From Xenorhabdus kozodoii (GTDB lineage Bacteria; Pseudomonadota; Gammaproteobacteria; Enterobacterales; Enterobacteriaceae), in the NCBI RefSeq assembly GCF_002632875.1, contig NZ_NJCX01000010.1, forward strand, positions 1 to 64,000: a stretch of 64,000 nt of DNA, read 5' to 3'. Made by a program: the position numbers and the translations under genes. Every line of letters begins with the position of its first letter. Position 1 is the first letter of the stretch. Positions 54,020 through 61,964 of this stretch are shown here, one piece after another. The notes under the pieces were generated by a model. That model saw only the letters and a list, made by a program, of their open reading frames with translations, was not told the origin of the DNA and ran no database searches.

Positions 54020-55237
54020 ATGGCTGCCGAACTAAACAAGCTCAGTGACAAAAAACTTAAAACCCTACACGGAAAGGAAAGGAACAAGATTGAATTTTTT
54101 GCCGATGGTGCTGGATTGAGTGCAAAAGCATCTAAAGCTGGTGGTATTAGTTGGGTCTTTACCTACCGACTTGATGGCAAGAAGCTAAATCGCCTTACTA
54201 TTGGACGCTATCCTGATATGCCCCTCAAACAAGCTCGTGAAACACGGGACAAATGCCGTAACTGGTTGGCCTCTGGTAAAGATCCAAAGCTGCAATTTAA
54301 TTTAACGATGCAGGAATCATTAAAACCAGTTACTGTAAAAGACGCTATCGAATATTGGATAGAACACTATGGCAGAGAAAACCGAGTAAATATTGATAGC
54401 CTCATTCGTCAATTAGGAAAGCATATTTATCCCCACATTGGGGAAATGGCATTATCTGACTGCGAAATAATATATTGGCTGCAATGCTTTGATAAAATGA
54501 AAAAAGAAGCTCCGGTGGCTTCTGGTGGCATGCTTCAATTGTGCAAGCAAGCCCTGAAATTTTGCCGGGTAAGAAGGTATGCAATTAGCCATGTATTAGA
54601 TGATTTAACAATTCAAGATATAGGAAAAAAACAGAATAAAGGCCAGCGGTATTTAGAAGATAATGAACTTGGTCAATTATGGAAATCCATCAATGAAGAT
54701 ATTTACCTACCTTATTATAATAATTTATTGAAAATTTTGGTTGTATTTGGTTGTCGAACACGAGAGATCAGATTATCTAAATGTTCAGAATGGAATTTAG
54801 ATTCCATGCTGTGGGCTGTTCCAAAGGAAAATAGCAAGACAGGTGAAAGAATTATTCGCCCGATACCTGAATGTATGAAACTATTCTTAGAAAATATTAT
54901 TTATCAAAACCATAAAAATGATTACCTATTAGGTGCGTTTAAAAGCACTGAAACAGTATCAGAGTATGGAACAAAGATATGGAAAAAATTAGGTCATGTG
55001 GAAAAATGGTCTTTGCATGACTTAAGGCGAACTTTTTCCACAAAATTAAATGATATGAAAGTAGCTCCACATATTGTAGATCAGCTTTTAGGCCATATTT
55101 TACCGGGCGTCATGGCGATATATAATAAGAGCCAATACCTACCAGAGAAGCTAGACGCCTTAAACATGTGGTGTGAGCGACTGGATGTATTGTCGGGTAA
55201 TTATGAGAATGTCGTTGTATTAAAAATAGCTCAATAA
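54020..55237 (+). CDS. int: Tyrosine recombinase integrase of second satellite
   Basis: The protein has 405 residues. The N-terminal DUF4102-like domain has FADGAGLSAKASKAGGISW and LTIGRYPDMPLKQAR; the catalytic domain has GCRTREIR (Arg), SLHDLRRTFST (HxxR) and LLGHILPGVMAIYNKSQY (His/Tyr). All catalytic residues are present. ATG 54020 is used; GTG 54014 is just upstream. It is only distantly alike to the first integrase and has no tRNA beside it. Confidence 0.9.
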   Translation: MAAELNKLSDKKLKTLHGKERNKIEFFADGAGLSAKASKAGGISWVFTYRLDGKKLNRLTIGRYPDMPLKQARETRDKCRNWLASGKDPKLQFNLTMQESLKPVTVKDAIEYWIEHYGRENRVNIDSLIRQLGKHIYPHIGEMALSDCEIIYWLQCFDKMKKEAPVASGGMLQLCKQALKFCRVRRYAISHVLDDLTIQDIGKKQNKGQRYLEDNELGQLWKSINEDIYLPYYNNLLKILVVFGCRTREIRLSKCSEWNLDSMLWAVPKENSKTGERIIRPIPECMKLFLENIIYQNHKNDYLLGAFKSTETVSEYGTKIWKKLGHVEKWSLHDLRRTFSTKLNDMKVAPHIVDQLLGHILPGVMAIYNKSQYLPEKLDALNMWCERLDVLSGNYENVVVLKIAQ

Positions 55238-55364
55238 TGGGAATTAATGAGTTTAATGATGAGTGTGATCATTGTGGTATATACGTAACAAATATTGCTT
55301 TCTTTTGTAATGATTTATTTTAAGTAAAATACCCTCACAAAAACAATTAAACAGTGAGGGTAAC

Positions 55365-55649
55365 ATGACTATACAATACAGCATTCCTACACCTGAAGAA
55401 CGCCGCAATATCCTTTCCGAGTACGGCGAACCTTACGATCGTCTTGTACGTGAAAAGGAACGCCATCACATCACCTCTATTTCCAGAACGTCAGCATGGA
55501 AACTGGAAAATGAAGGCCGTTTCCCTGCCCGTAAGCCATTAGGTCGCAATTCCTGTGCTTGGTTGCTCAGTGATTTGCTGCATTGGGTACGTAATCCGCC
55601 AACAGTAGAAAACGTAAATAACCCATATAGTCGTAAACGTACCAATTAA
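55365..55649 (+). CDS. AlpA-related small DNA-binding protein
   Basis: The protein of 94 residues is homologous to the one at 2624-2899: PTPEERRNILSEYGEPYDR, SISRTSAWKLENEGRFPARK and GRNSCAWLLSDLLHWVRNPP, with the same VENVNNPYSRK tail. The canonical AlpA gene that precedes it in the first satellite is absent here. GAGGGTAAC lies before the ATG. Confidence 0.75.
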   Translation: MTIQYSIPTPEERRNILSEYGEPYDRLVREKERHHITSISRTSAWKLENEGRFPARKPLGRNSCAWLLSDLLHWVRNPPTVENVNNPYSRKRTN

Positions 55650-55822
55650 AGAATGACATCATGGAAAAATTAACTGCCTTAATTGGTTGCGATCTAACTC
55701 ACTCTAAAATCAGCTTAATTTTTGGGAATCAGTGGATTAATGGTAAGTACTAGATATAGAGGTTCTTTAAGATTAAGCAGCCATCAATTTGAGAGACAAC
55801 CCTCTTTAAGAGGGTTAATTGA

Positions 55823-56008
55823 TTATTCTTGCTCAGATGATGCTTTGGATTTCCGCTGGCGGCGTTTAATTTCACCTGTCATAGCCGAAATTATGAATTG
55901 TGCGGTACTTTCACCCTCTTCTTTAAGTTTTTCCATTGAGTCAACAAGTTCATGCGGTACACGTGCTTCTAATTTTTTTGACTTTGCATTTATTGCTTTC
56001 GTTGCCAT
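55823..56008 (-). CDS. YlcI/YnfO-like small regulator (probable ribbon-helix-helix)
   Basis: The 61-residue protein MATKAINAKSKKLEARVPHE... has VPHELVDSMEKLKEEGEST and the tail RRQRKSKASSEQE, clearly related to the regulator at 1189-1389. ATG 56008 is chosen by analogy; 56017 and 56047 are alternatives. It faces the Icd-like gene across three GTGGCTGACA boxes. Confidence 0.65.
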   Translation of the reverse strand: MATKAINAKSKKLEARVPHELVDSMEKLKEEGESTAQFIISAMTGEIKRRQRKSKASSEQE

Positions 56009-56029
56009 ATCTGTATCCATTAGTAGTTG

Positions 56030-56110
56030 GTGGCTGACAGTATACACAAAAAATTTTCATGAAAAAGGATTGACGTGGCTGACACTTAAAAATAACATAG
56101 TGGCTGACAC
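56030..56110. promoter_or_regulatory. Three repeated operators of the second satellite
   Basis: GTGGCTGACA(C/G) occurs at 56030-56040, 56075-56085 and 56100-56110, in direct orientation. The spacing (45 then 25 from the regulator side) mirrors the triplet of the first satellite (47 then 23), though the sequence differs. Confidence 0.65.
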
Positions 56111-56201
56111 CTTGAGTCATTCAAGGAACAAAAACAGCGACGCCCCGAAGTGCGGTAACACTATCGAGGCGTCTAACCACAACATTATTGGAGCTAATGC
56201 T

Positions 56202-56330
56202 ATGGCTTATACACAGTCTAACCAAACTCGCCCAAAATTTACATTCCTAATTGCATCCGGCACTCAGCGGCTGGCTGATATGTTCTCCTTGATCTTCGCA
56301 TTACGTCAGGGGGCATACCATGAGTCATAA
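56202..56330 (+). pseudogene. Icd-like satellite protein, internally deleted
   Basis: The frame MAYTQSNQTRPKFTFLIASG continues through TQRLADM like the intact homologue (744-986), then jumps to FALRQGAYHES, skipping the VRLITVLADSEGEARLL core. The start has a GGAG site 8 bases upstream. It overlaps the next gene. It is probably non-functional, but the reading frame is kept. Confidence 0.6.
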
Positions 56331-56727
56331 ACCTATCTCACTAAAACAGGCACTATATCGTGCCGGTCTGGGTATTTCACTTTTCGCGTACATTACCCAA
56401 AAAGCCAAAGATGAGTGTTCAATTGACTTAAATAACCTGATTGCACTGGCGCACGGCATTCATCAGGAGGTTCACCGCGACCTGTTGAAACACGTCCCGC
56501 AGAACCCGGTGAATAAATTAGTCAATTGCATTGTACGCAGGGAAATAGATCCATTAGGTCAGTCCTCGTTTCGTGCGGGCTTATGCACTTCTTTATATGA
56601 AATCATTCTTGAACAGGCCAGCCAACATTGTTCGGAAGAGTTACATGATTTGTTGTCGCTGGCCTGTGATATCAATCAGGAAGTTTACCACGCGCTTTAT
56701 GCGGTGGTTAATGGTGAGGAAGAATGA
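56320..56727 (+). CDS. Satellite protein with internal duplication
   Basis: The 135-residue protein has two similar halves: about residues 10-55 (QALYRAGLGISLFAYITQ, LNNLIALAHGIHQEVHRDLL) and 80-125 (SSFRAGLCTSLYEIILEQ, LHDLLSLACDINQEVYHALY). Each looks like a helical unit. No function is known to me. The ATG overlaps the end of the Icd-like frame and its own end overlaps the primase fragment. Confidence 0.7.
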   Translation: MSHKPISLKQALYRAGLGISLFAYITQKAKDECSIDLNNLIALAHGIHQEVHRDLLKHVPQNPVNKLVNCIVRREIDPLGQSSFRAGLCTSLYEIILEQASQHCSEELHDLLSLACDINQEVYHALYAVVNGEEE

Positions 56728-56729
56728 TC

Positions 56730-57185
56730 ATGAGTCAGGGAAATCATAACCCTAAAAGCCGCCCGATTGACGTCATCCGCGCTGTGAAGCAATCCGCCGC
56801 CAATTATTGGCAAAACCTGTTGCCCGCTTGTGGCGTTGATGTTCCCGCCAAGGGAAAGCATGGGGCTTGCCCGATATGCGGCGGCACTGATCGCTTTCAC
56901 TTTATTGACGATAACCATAACGGCGACTGGCATTGTCGCCAGAACATCATCCCACGGGCACCGAGAATGTATTTATATCATGCTTATCTTTCTTTTATGG
57001 AAGCGCACGGCTTTGAACGTCCGCTGACATTAACTAAGTTTGGTGAATCCATCCCCAAGATTATGCTGGAATACCGGAAAGAGTATCGGAAAGTGAGAAC
57101 CAAGAAAGGCTATTCCTATAACGTTGAATTATCGGAAGAGGCCGAAGAATGGTTACCCTCTGTGCCTGAGTTACGAAACAGTTAA
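56730..57185 (+). pseudogene. P4 alpha-type primase, internally deleted in frame
   Basis: The frame starts like the primase at 1-279 (NYWQNLLPACGVDVPAKGKHG, ACPICGGTDRFHF, WHCRQ) but continues at once with RAPRMYLYHAYLSFMEAHGF and SYNVELSEEAEEWL, which read like the C-terminal end of P4 alpha proteins. The Toprim and helicase parts, several hundred residues, are missing. ATG 56724 is an alternative start. It may be a deletion remnant or a small zinc-ribbon protein that kept the ori-binding end. Confidence 0.75.
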
Positions 57186-57262
57186 GCCTGCTGCATAAAA
57201 CTTTTAGGTTTAGGTCTGCATTCCCTGCACCATTTTAAATATCTATCTGTATTTAAAGGAAA

Positions 57263-57303
57263 ATAATAGGTGTATAGTTATTTTTTAGCTATACACCTAT
57301 TAT
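57263..57303. repeat. Perfect inverted repeat, 15-bp arms
   Basis: ATAATAGGTGTATAG (57263-57277) and its exact complement (57289-57303) are separated by 11 bases rich in T. It could be a terminator, an operator or a recombination site. Confidence 0.75.
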
Positions 57304-57351
57304 ACATTCTCTTCATTAATATAAAAAATGGGTGAACAGGAGATACAGTCA

Positions 57352-57435
57352 ATGAATATCCTATTAATTGCGGCAAACCCAGATGTAGCAAGGCTTTCAG
57401 GGAATTATGCAGAGGGTGCACAGCGGAGAAGGTGA
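57352..57435 (+). pseudogene. Short frame, possible gene remnant
   Basis: A 27-residue frame starts MNILLIAANPDVARLSGNYA, with an AGGAG site upstream, and stops early. The start resembles a flavodoxin-fold or NAD(P)-binding protein, so this may be the stump of a larger gene. Confidence 0.3.
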
Positions 57436-57584
57436 AAAAGATTTTTAGGGGGGGTACCTTTGGTAGGAAAACAAAAATATCTTTATGTTTTGATATATAT
57501 CAAAACATAATTAAAATTAGCAGATTAAATAGTCGTTTTTAGAGGCTATCTAATGAAATATTTCTTCATATCAGAATTATCAAA

Positions 57585-57622
57585 ATCACTCAATGTAACG
57601 TATGTTAGTACCATTGAGTGAT
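57585..57622. repeat. Inverted repeat, 11-bp arms
   Basis: ATCACTCAATG (57585-57595) pairs with CATTGAGTGAT (57612-57622) around 16 bases. Confidence 0.6.
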
Positions 57623-57762
57623 AATATTTTAGAACCCTATATTATATTTTTTATCGTTGTTATTTTGTTTTATGATAAATTATGAATATGACTATTGACA
57701 GGCAGATAAATAGCTATATATTTTATGACTATAAAATATATAGCAAAAGGAAAGGAAAGGAA

Positions 57763-58242
57763 ATGGCTAACATTATTTATATGACCTTAAACGGCAAAAA
57801 GCAAGGGCTGATATCAGCAGGTTGTTCAACCTATGATTCAATAGGTAATAAATACCAAGAAGAAAATAAAGATAAAATATTGGTTTATTCTGTAGATCAC
57901 GATATCAGTAGAGAACAGAATGTAAATCATCAACCTATAATAATAACAAAGCCAATAGATAAATCATCTCCATTATTAGGCGTTGCAATATCAAGTAATG
58001 AGCATTTAGATTGCCTGCTTGACATATATAGGAATAGCTCAGCAGGAGGATTAGAAAAGTTTTACTCTATCAAATTAACAAATGCAACTATAAAAAATAT
58101 CTCAAGCCACTACCCCAACTCACTAAGCCACAATGATATGCAACCATATGAAAGTATAACAATTTCATATGATAGCATAACGTGGACACATCACATCGCT
58201 GGTACATCAGGCTACAGCATAAGAGAAGAGAATGTATTTTAA
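57763..58242 (+). CDS. hcp: Hcp family type VI secretion tube protein
   Basis: The protein has 159 residues and begins MANIIYMTLNGKKQGLISAG, followed by SVDHDISREQNVNHQPIIITKPIDKSSPLLGVAI and SITWTHHIAGTSGYSIREE, all Hcp1 hallmarks. Hcp hexamers stack into the inner tube of the type VI system and carry small effectors. GGAAAGGAA precedes ATG 57763; the frame reaches back to 57682 without conservation. No other type VI structural gene is near, so it is an orphan hcp. Its stop overlaps that of the convergent gene by 4 bases. Confidence 0.92.
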   Translation: MANIIYMTLNGKKQGLISAGCSTYDSIGNKYQEENKDKILVYSVDHDISREQNVNHQPIIITKPIDKSSPLLGVAISSNEHLDCLLDIYRNSSAGGLEKFYSIKLTNATIKNISSHYPNSLSHNDMQPYESITISYDSITWTHHIAGTSGYSIREENVF

Positions 58243-58661
58243 TTTTTCTCCACTAAAAACAAAATGGTACGCTCAGTATCATTTTGTTTTATACTTATAA
58301 TGGTATTATCTTTACGCCAGCGTTCATCTTTCCAATACTTATCATAGTATTTTATAAAACCCATATTTTCAGTGTATTTTATTAATTCTGCCAGACGACT
58401 CAATTTTACATTTGAAAATATAATTTCGTTAGTCATGGTATTATTACCATCAGGGGAGTCATAATATATGATATAATCATTTGAAATTAAAGGTACACTC
58501 TTAATCTCATCAAAGGTAAATGAGTAATAGTAAATAAAATTTCTTTTTGTATATGATAAATTAACATTCGCTAATGATGCAAAAAAAAGAATAACGCCAA
58601 TAGCTAAAATAAATATAACTATACATATACGTATGAAATTACTCAACCGCAATCCCAGCAT
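58239..58661 (-). CDS. Membrane-anchored protein, candidate immunity protein
   Basis: The protein of 140 residues has one N-terminal membrane segment (about residues 9-31, FIRICIVIFILAIGVILFFA) and then a tyrosine-rich soluble part that would face the periplasm. It overlaps the upstream gene by 23 bases and ends in the hcp stop. Size, topology and coupling fit immunity proteins against periplasmic type VI toxins. I do not recognise the family. Confidence 0.65.
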   Translation of the reverse strand: MLGLRLSNFIRICIVIFILAIGVILFFASLANVNLSYTKRNFIYYYSFTFDEIKSVPLISNDYIIYYDSPDGNNTMTNEIIFSNVKLSRLAELIKYTENMGFIKYYDKYWKDERWRKDNTIISIKQNDTERTILFLVEKN

Positions 58662-59325
58662 ATTCTTTACCTATATTAATCCAGCTTGTATCTTCAATAA
58701 GCATTACGTCCTGACCAGTTTTTATATCGCTTATAGGCGTTATTGTATTTAAAAAACTAGGCAAGGGAACATTATAAGGAATTGTATTATTTGGATACTT
58801 TTCAGGGTCAGGGAATAATAATGGCTTAAAATATTTATTTTTAAATTTCCCTATATCCCCGTAGTAATCCCATCGTTTATATGCTTTTTCTTTACTTACT
58901 ACCCCTACTTGAGGTAAATAATTAATACCGTTGATAGCTTGATAAAAACCGAATAAGTTAGAAATCAAATCTTCACCACTATAGCCACTATCCGAAATTA
59001 AAGTAAAAGGAAAGGAATCTTGATATGATTCAAATGAATGAGTTGTATACATCATAATAGTAAGAGAAACTCTTTTTTTATCATGTAAAGATAAACCTCT
59101 TCTAACTCTCCATCTTGTTTTTATAGATGTTCCTAGGCTACGCCCCCTGCCCATATATTGAACATACCTAACAATAAAATGCGATTTATTAGTAGTTTCA
59201 TCCCCCAAAGCAAGAGAGAGCATTAACTTCCTTGCATCATCACCGTTAGCATGTCCTAAATCTAACCACCCTAATTTTTCTGTATAAACCAATCGTCCAT
59301 CTTTTATATCAGATCTTTTAGTCAT
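58639..59325 (-). CDS. Unknown protein, candidate type VI effector
   Basis: The protein has 228 residues and starts TKRSDIKDGRLVYTEKLGWLDLGHA. The YT-x3-GWLDLGHA stretch, with an invariant-looking His, recalls DUF4056-like proteins with YTCRGGFxDxAHVR-type starts, and similar sequences are found near hcp genes as far as I recall. There is no signal peptide, as expected for Hcp cargo. AGGAG lies before ATG 59325. Function as a toxin is inference from the hcp and the coupled membrane protein. Confidence 0.65.
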   Translation of the reverse strand: MTKRSDIKDGRLVYTEKLGWLDLGHANGDDARKLMLSLALGDETTNKSHFIVRYVQYMGRGRSLGTSIKTRWRVRRGLSLHDKKRVSLTIMMYTTHSFESYQDSFPFTLISDSGYSGEDLISNLFGFYQAINGINYLPQVGVVSKEKAYKRWDYYGDIGKFKNKYFKPLLFPDPEKYPNNTIPYNVPLPSFLNTITPISDIKTGQDVMLIEDTSWINIGKEYAGIAVE

Positions 59326-59547
59326 TAGAACTCCTGTAATTTAGTTAAGTGTGCCATAAAATCTTAGACGTATGACACTAAACAAAATAATTAGTAGAAT
59401 AATTTTAACAAAAATCAGCTATTCTACCCTCACACTAACCTCCTGTAGAATATGATGATATAATTACTTACTAAATTAGTAAATATCAATATTTTCGTAA
59501 GATACAATCATAATCTTAGACTATAAACATGATTAGTTAATAGTATA

Positions 59548-60650
59548 TACCCATCGTAATTGAAGATACTTGATTTTTCATTCGTATCAGATCAAGATCG
59601 CGCCCATGAAAATTACTCTGACAGATGCCCAAAAAGAAGCCCTCGAATTGATGCACGATACGACTCGTGATGGGCGCGTACGTGACCGCATCAAGGCCGT
59701 GCTTTTGGCCTCAGAAGGCTGGACTGCCCAGATGGTTGCCCAGGCTTTGCGTATTCATGAAAGTACGGTGAGTCGCCATCTGAAGGATTACGTCTCTGAG
59801 GAAAAATTCGCCCCTGAAAATGGCGGCTCTGAAAGCCGTTTATCTGCCGAACAAACGACAGAATTAGTGGAGTATCTGACGGCAAATTTGATGCACACTA
59901 CCGCGCAAATTGTGGCTTGTGTCTGGGCGCGCTGGCAGGTGACTTTCACTGTGGCTGGGATGACAAAATGGCTCCACCGCCAAGGGTTCAGCTACAAGAA
60001 GCCGATGGGAACGCCTCATAAATCCGATGCGGGTAAACAGCAACACTTTATTGAGACCTACAACGCGTTGAAAGCTGAATGTGGCCAAAATGCGCCTATT
60101 TTGTTTATTGATGCGATGCATCCTACCCAGTCCACAAAATTAAGTTACGGCTGGATGAGGCGCGGAAGAGAGCATGTCAACGTGGTCGAAACCACAGGCA
60201 GCCGGACCCGCCTTAACATCATGGGCGCACTCAATTTGCAACGGATTGGAGAGACCATTATTCGTGAATATCCGACGATTAACGCGAAAAATGTTGTCCT
60301 GTTTTTCGGCTCAATCCGAGAAACCTATCCGCTTTCACAAAAAATTCATCTCATTCTGGATGGAGCCGGTTACCACCGCGCTGAAATAGTTCAATTTTTT
60401 GCCGAGGTTCTGAATATCGAGTTGTATTATCTGCCCCCTTACAGCCCTAACCTCAACCCGATTGAGCGATTATGGAAGTATGCGAATGAGCAGGTACGAA
60501 ACAATATCTATTTCTCGGAGGCAAAAACGTTCCGTGAAACACTGCATCACTTTTTTCATGTCACATTGCCAGAAAAAGCGAAAGAACTCACCACCCGGTT
60601 GACAGATAATTTCCAGACTTTAATTCCTGCATCTTCAAGTTAATTGCGTA
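59548..60650 (+). mobile_element. IS630-family insertion sequence
   Basis: The ends TACCCATCGTAATTGAAGAT and the complement of TACGCAATTAACTTGAAGAT are imperfect inverted repeats flanked by TA on both sides, the target duplication of IS630 elements. It carries one intact transposase gene. Confidence 0.85.
59606..60643 (+). CDS. IS630-family transposase
   Basis: The protein is about 345 residues: an N-terminal helix-turn-helix region (MVAQALRIHESTVSRHLKDY), then the DDE domain with FIDAMHPTQ, HLILDGAGYHRA and LPPYSPNLNPIERLWKY, giving the complete D-D-E triad. ATG 59606 fits the family start MKITLTDAQKEAL. It appears intact. Confidence 0.93.
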   Translation: MKITLTDAQKEALELMHDTTRDGRVRDRIKAVLLASEGWTAQMVAQALRIHESTVSRHLKDYVSEEKFAPENGGSESRLSAEQTTELVEYLTANLMHTTAQIVACVWARWQVTFTVAGMTKWLHRQGFSYKKPMGTPHKSDAGKQQHFIETYNALKAECGQNAPILFIDAMHPTQSTKLSYGWMRRGREHVNVVETTGSRTRLNIMGALNLQRIGETIIREYPTINAKNVVLFFGSIRETYPLSQKIHLILDGAGYHRAEIVQFFAEVLNIELYYLPPYSPNLNPIERLWKYANEQVRNNIYFSEAKTFRETLHHFFHVTLPEKAKELTTRLTDNFQTLIPASSS

Positions 60651-60857
60651 TAGAGTATTTTCTTCACAAAAAATTATGTGTTAATTTTTAACATATCAGT
60701 AACAAAGTGTTTTCAAATTTATTTTTATAGTAAGTAATATCATCTTAAAACTGTAACCTTTATTTAATTACTTAAAATAAATTTTACTCAGTAATATTAC
60801 ACTTGATTGATTTTTAAGTTAACTACTCTGGTTTGGTTTTTAAACTAATGAAATAAT

Positions 60858-61250
60858 ATGAAAAAGATACTGATTATTTTTATTTTTTTACTTTATGGTT
60901 GTGGGAATCCAACGCCAAAATTTTTACCAAAATCAGAAGTTCTTCCTGATGCTGTGATAAACGAACCATATCAAGCATCAATTACCATCACAGGAGGCGC
61001 ATTAAATGAAAAAAGCGTTTGGGTAAAAATTCATCCTATTGGCTCAGGACTAACATGGAATCCAAAAGAAAGTTCTTTCCAATGGGAAGGAAAAGAAGAA
61101 ATAAGAAAAGATTATCTTCATATAAATATAACAGGCATCCCAAAGAAGACAGAGCTGATAAAAATTGAAGTGGTAGGGTTTACTTTGGGTACAATGTACC
61201 CAGGGAAAGATTTCGATAAAACCTATACTATAAAAGTAAAAAACAAATAG
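60858..61250 (+). CDS. Hypothetical lipoprotein
   Basis: The protein of 130 residues has a lipoprotein signal (KKILIIFIFLLYGCGNP) and a beta-rich, immunoglobulin-like periplasmic part (EPYQASITITGGALNEKSV, YTIKVKNK). I do not recognise the family. Similar small lipoproteins often serve as immunity proteins in islands; here that is only a guess from the neighbourhood. A terminator follows. Confidence 0.65.
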   Translation: MKKILIIFIFLLYGCGNPTPKFLPKSEVLPDAVINEPYQASITITGGALNEKSVWVKIHPIGSGLTWNPKESSFQWEGKEEIRKDYLHINITGIPKKTELIKIEVVGFTLGTMYPGKDFDKTYTIKVKNK

Positions 61251-61259
61251 CTTTAGTAG

Positions 61260-61285
61260 AATGGCGATTTAAGTCGCCATTTTTG
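61260..61285 (+). terminator. Terminator after lipoprotein gene
   Basis: ATGGCGA (61261-61267) pairs with TCGCCAT (61274-61280), followed by TTTTG. Confidence 0.8.
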
Positions 61286-61378
61286 TATGCTCGCTCAACA
61301 TAACAAGGATTCTTTCTTATTATTTTTCATGGTGTTAAAAATTATTTTTTGCAAAAATAAATTAACTACAAAGACACC

Positions 61379-61651
61379 ATGAAAAAACTACTCGAATTAC
61401 GCCAGCAAAAAGCCGATTTAACCCATCAAATGCGTTCCTTTCTCACCAAAGCTGGAGATGAAAAACGCTCACTAACCAATGATGAAACCAAACAGTTTGA
61501 CGAACTGCGCAGCCAGTCCGATTCCCTGAATGCGGAAATTGCCCATTATGAAACCCTTGCCGATGATGAGCGCAATCAGGCAGGTAAAACCCAACCAGCT
61601 AGCAAAAACTTCAGTAATAGTGATGTGGATGTTCTCGGCTGGCTGACCTAA
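61379..61651 (+). pseudogene. HK97-type phage major capsid protein, N-terminal fragment
   Basis: The frame MKKLLELRQQKADLTHQMRS...LTNDETKQFDELRSQSDSLNAEI is the scaffold-like delta domain at the start of HK97-fold capsid proteins. It stops after 90 residues where about 300 more are expected. It is a prophage remnant. Confidence 0.8.
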
Positions 61652-61964
61652 GAGATTGATGACACCTTTGTTGATACCGAAGAAACTTGGTGACGGTGGC
61701 AAAAAAGCTTTCTGACTTATTTGAAGCAACGATTTAAGGCGAGTTTTTGAATATCAAGAACGACGGCTGGGATATATATTGACCGCGCACCACTACAGAT
61801 AAGAATAGGTACTATTATCATCTGTTATAATATTGTTTGTCTTTGTCAAGGGAAAAATAATTTTAGGTAGCGATAGATTTATCCACTACCTGATGTAATT
61901 GAAATCATTAATCTGAAATTAAAAATGTGGTTTTTATATCCACTGTAATTAATTCAGTATCTTT
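61652..61964. other. Prophage debris and gap
   Basis: The same frame continues past the capsid stop with DDTFVDTEETW, a stop, and RWQKSFLTYLKQRFKASF, which looks like a decayed second gene of unknown identity. From about 61745 the sequence is AT-rich and empty. Confidence 0.45.

Larger units (their letters stand above)
53850..57185. mobile_element. Second, degenerate P4-like satellite
   Basis: Integrase, AlpA-like protein, small regulator, Icd-like protein and alpha primase fragment appear in an order related to the first satellite, but with internal deletions in at least two genes. The left border is approximate and the right border unknown. Confidence 0.75.
57186..57762. other. Gap with inverted repeats and gene remnants
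   Basis: The region holds two inverted repeats (57263-57303, 57585-57622), a short frame at 57352-57435 and no full gene. It is the transition from satellite to the hcp segment. Confidence 0.5.

Noticed and set aside
55661-55753. A 30-codon frame after the AlpA-like gene of the second satellite
   Set aside because: Weak ribosome site and no family resemblance; probably leftover sequence.
53845-57310. ATACACCTA(A/T)TATA-like sequence on both sides of the second satellite as possible att sites
   Set aside because: Only about 15 of 20 bases agree in AT-rich DNA, and the right copy is part of an inverted repeat; too weak to call.
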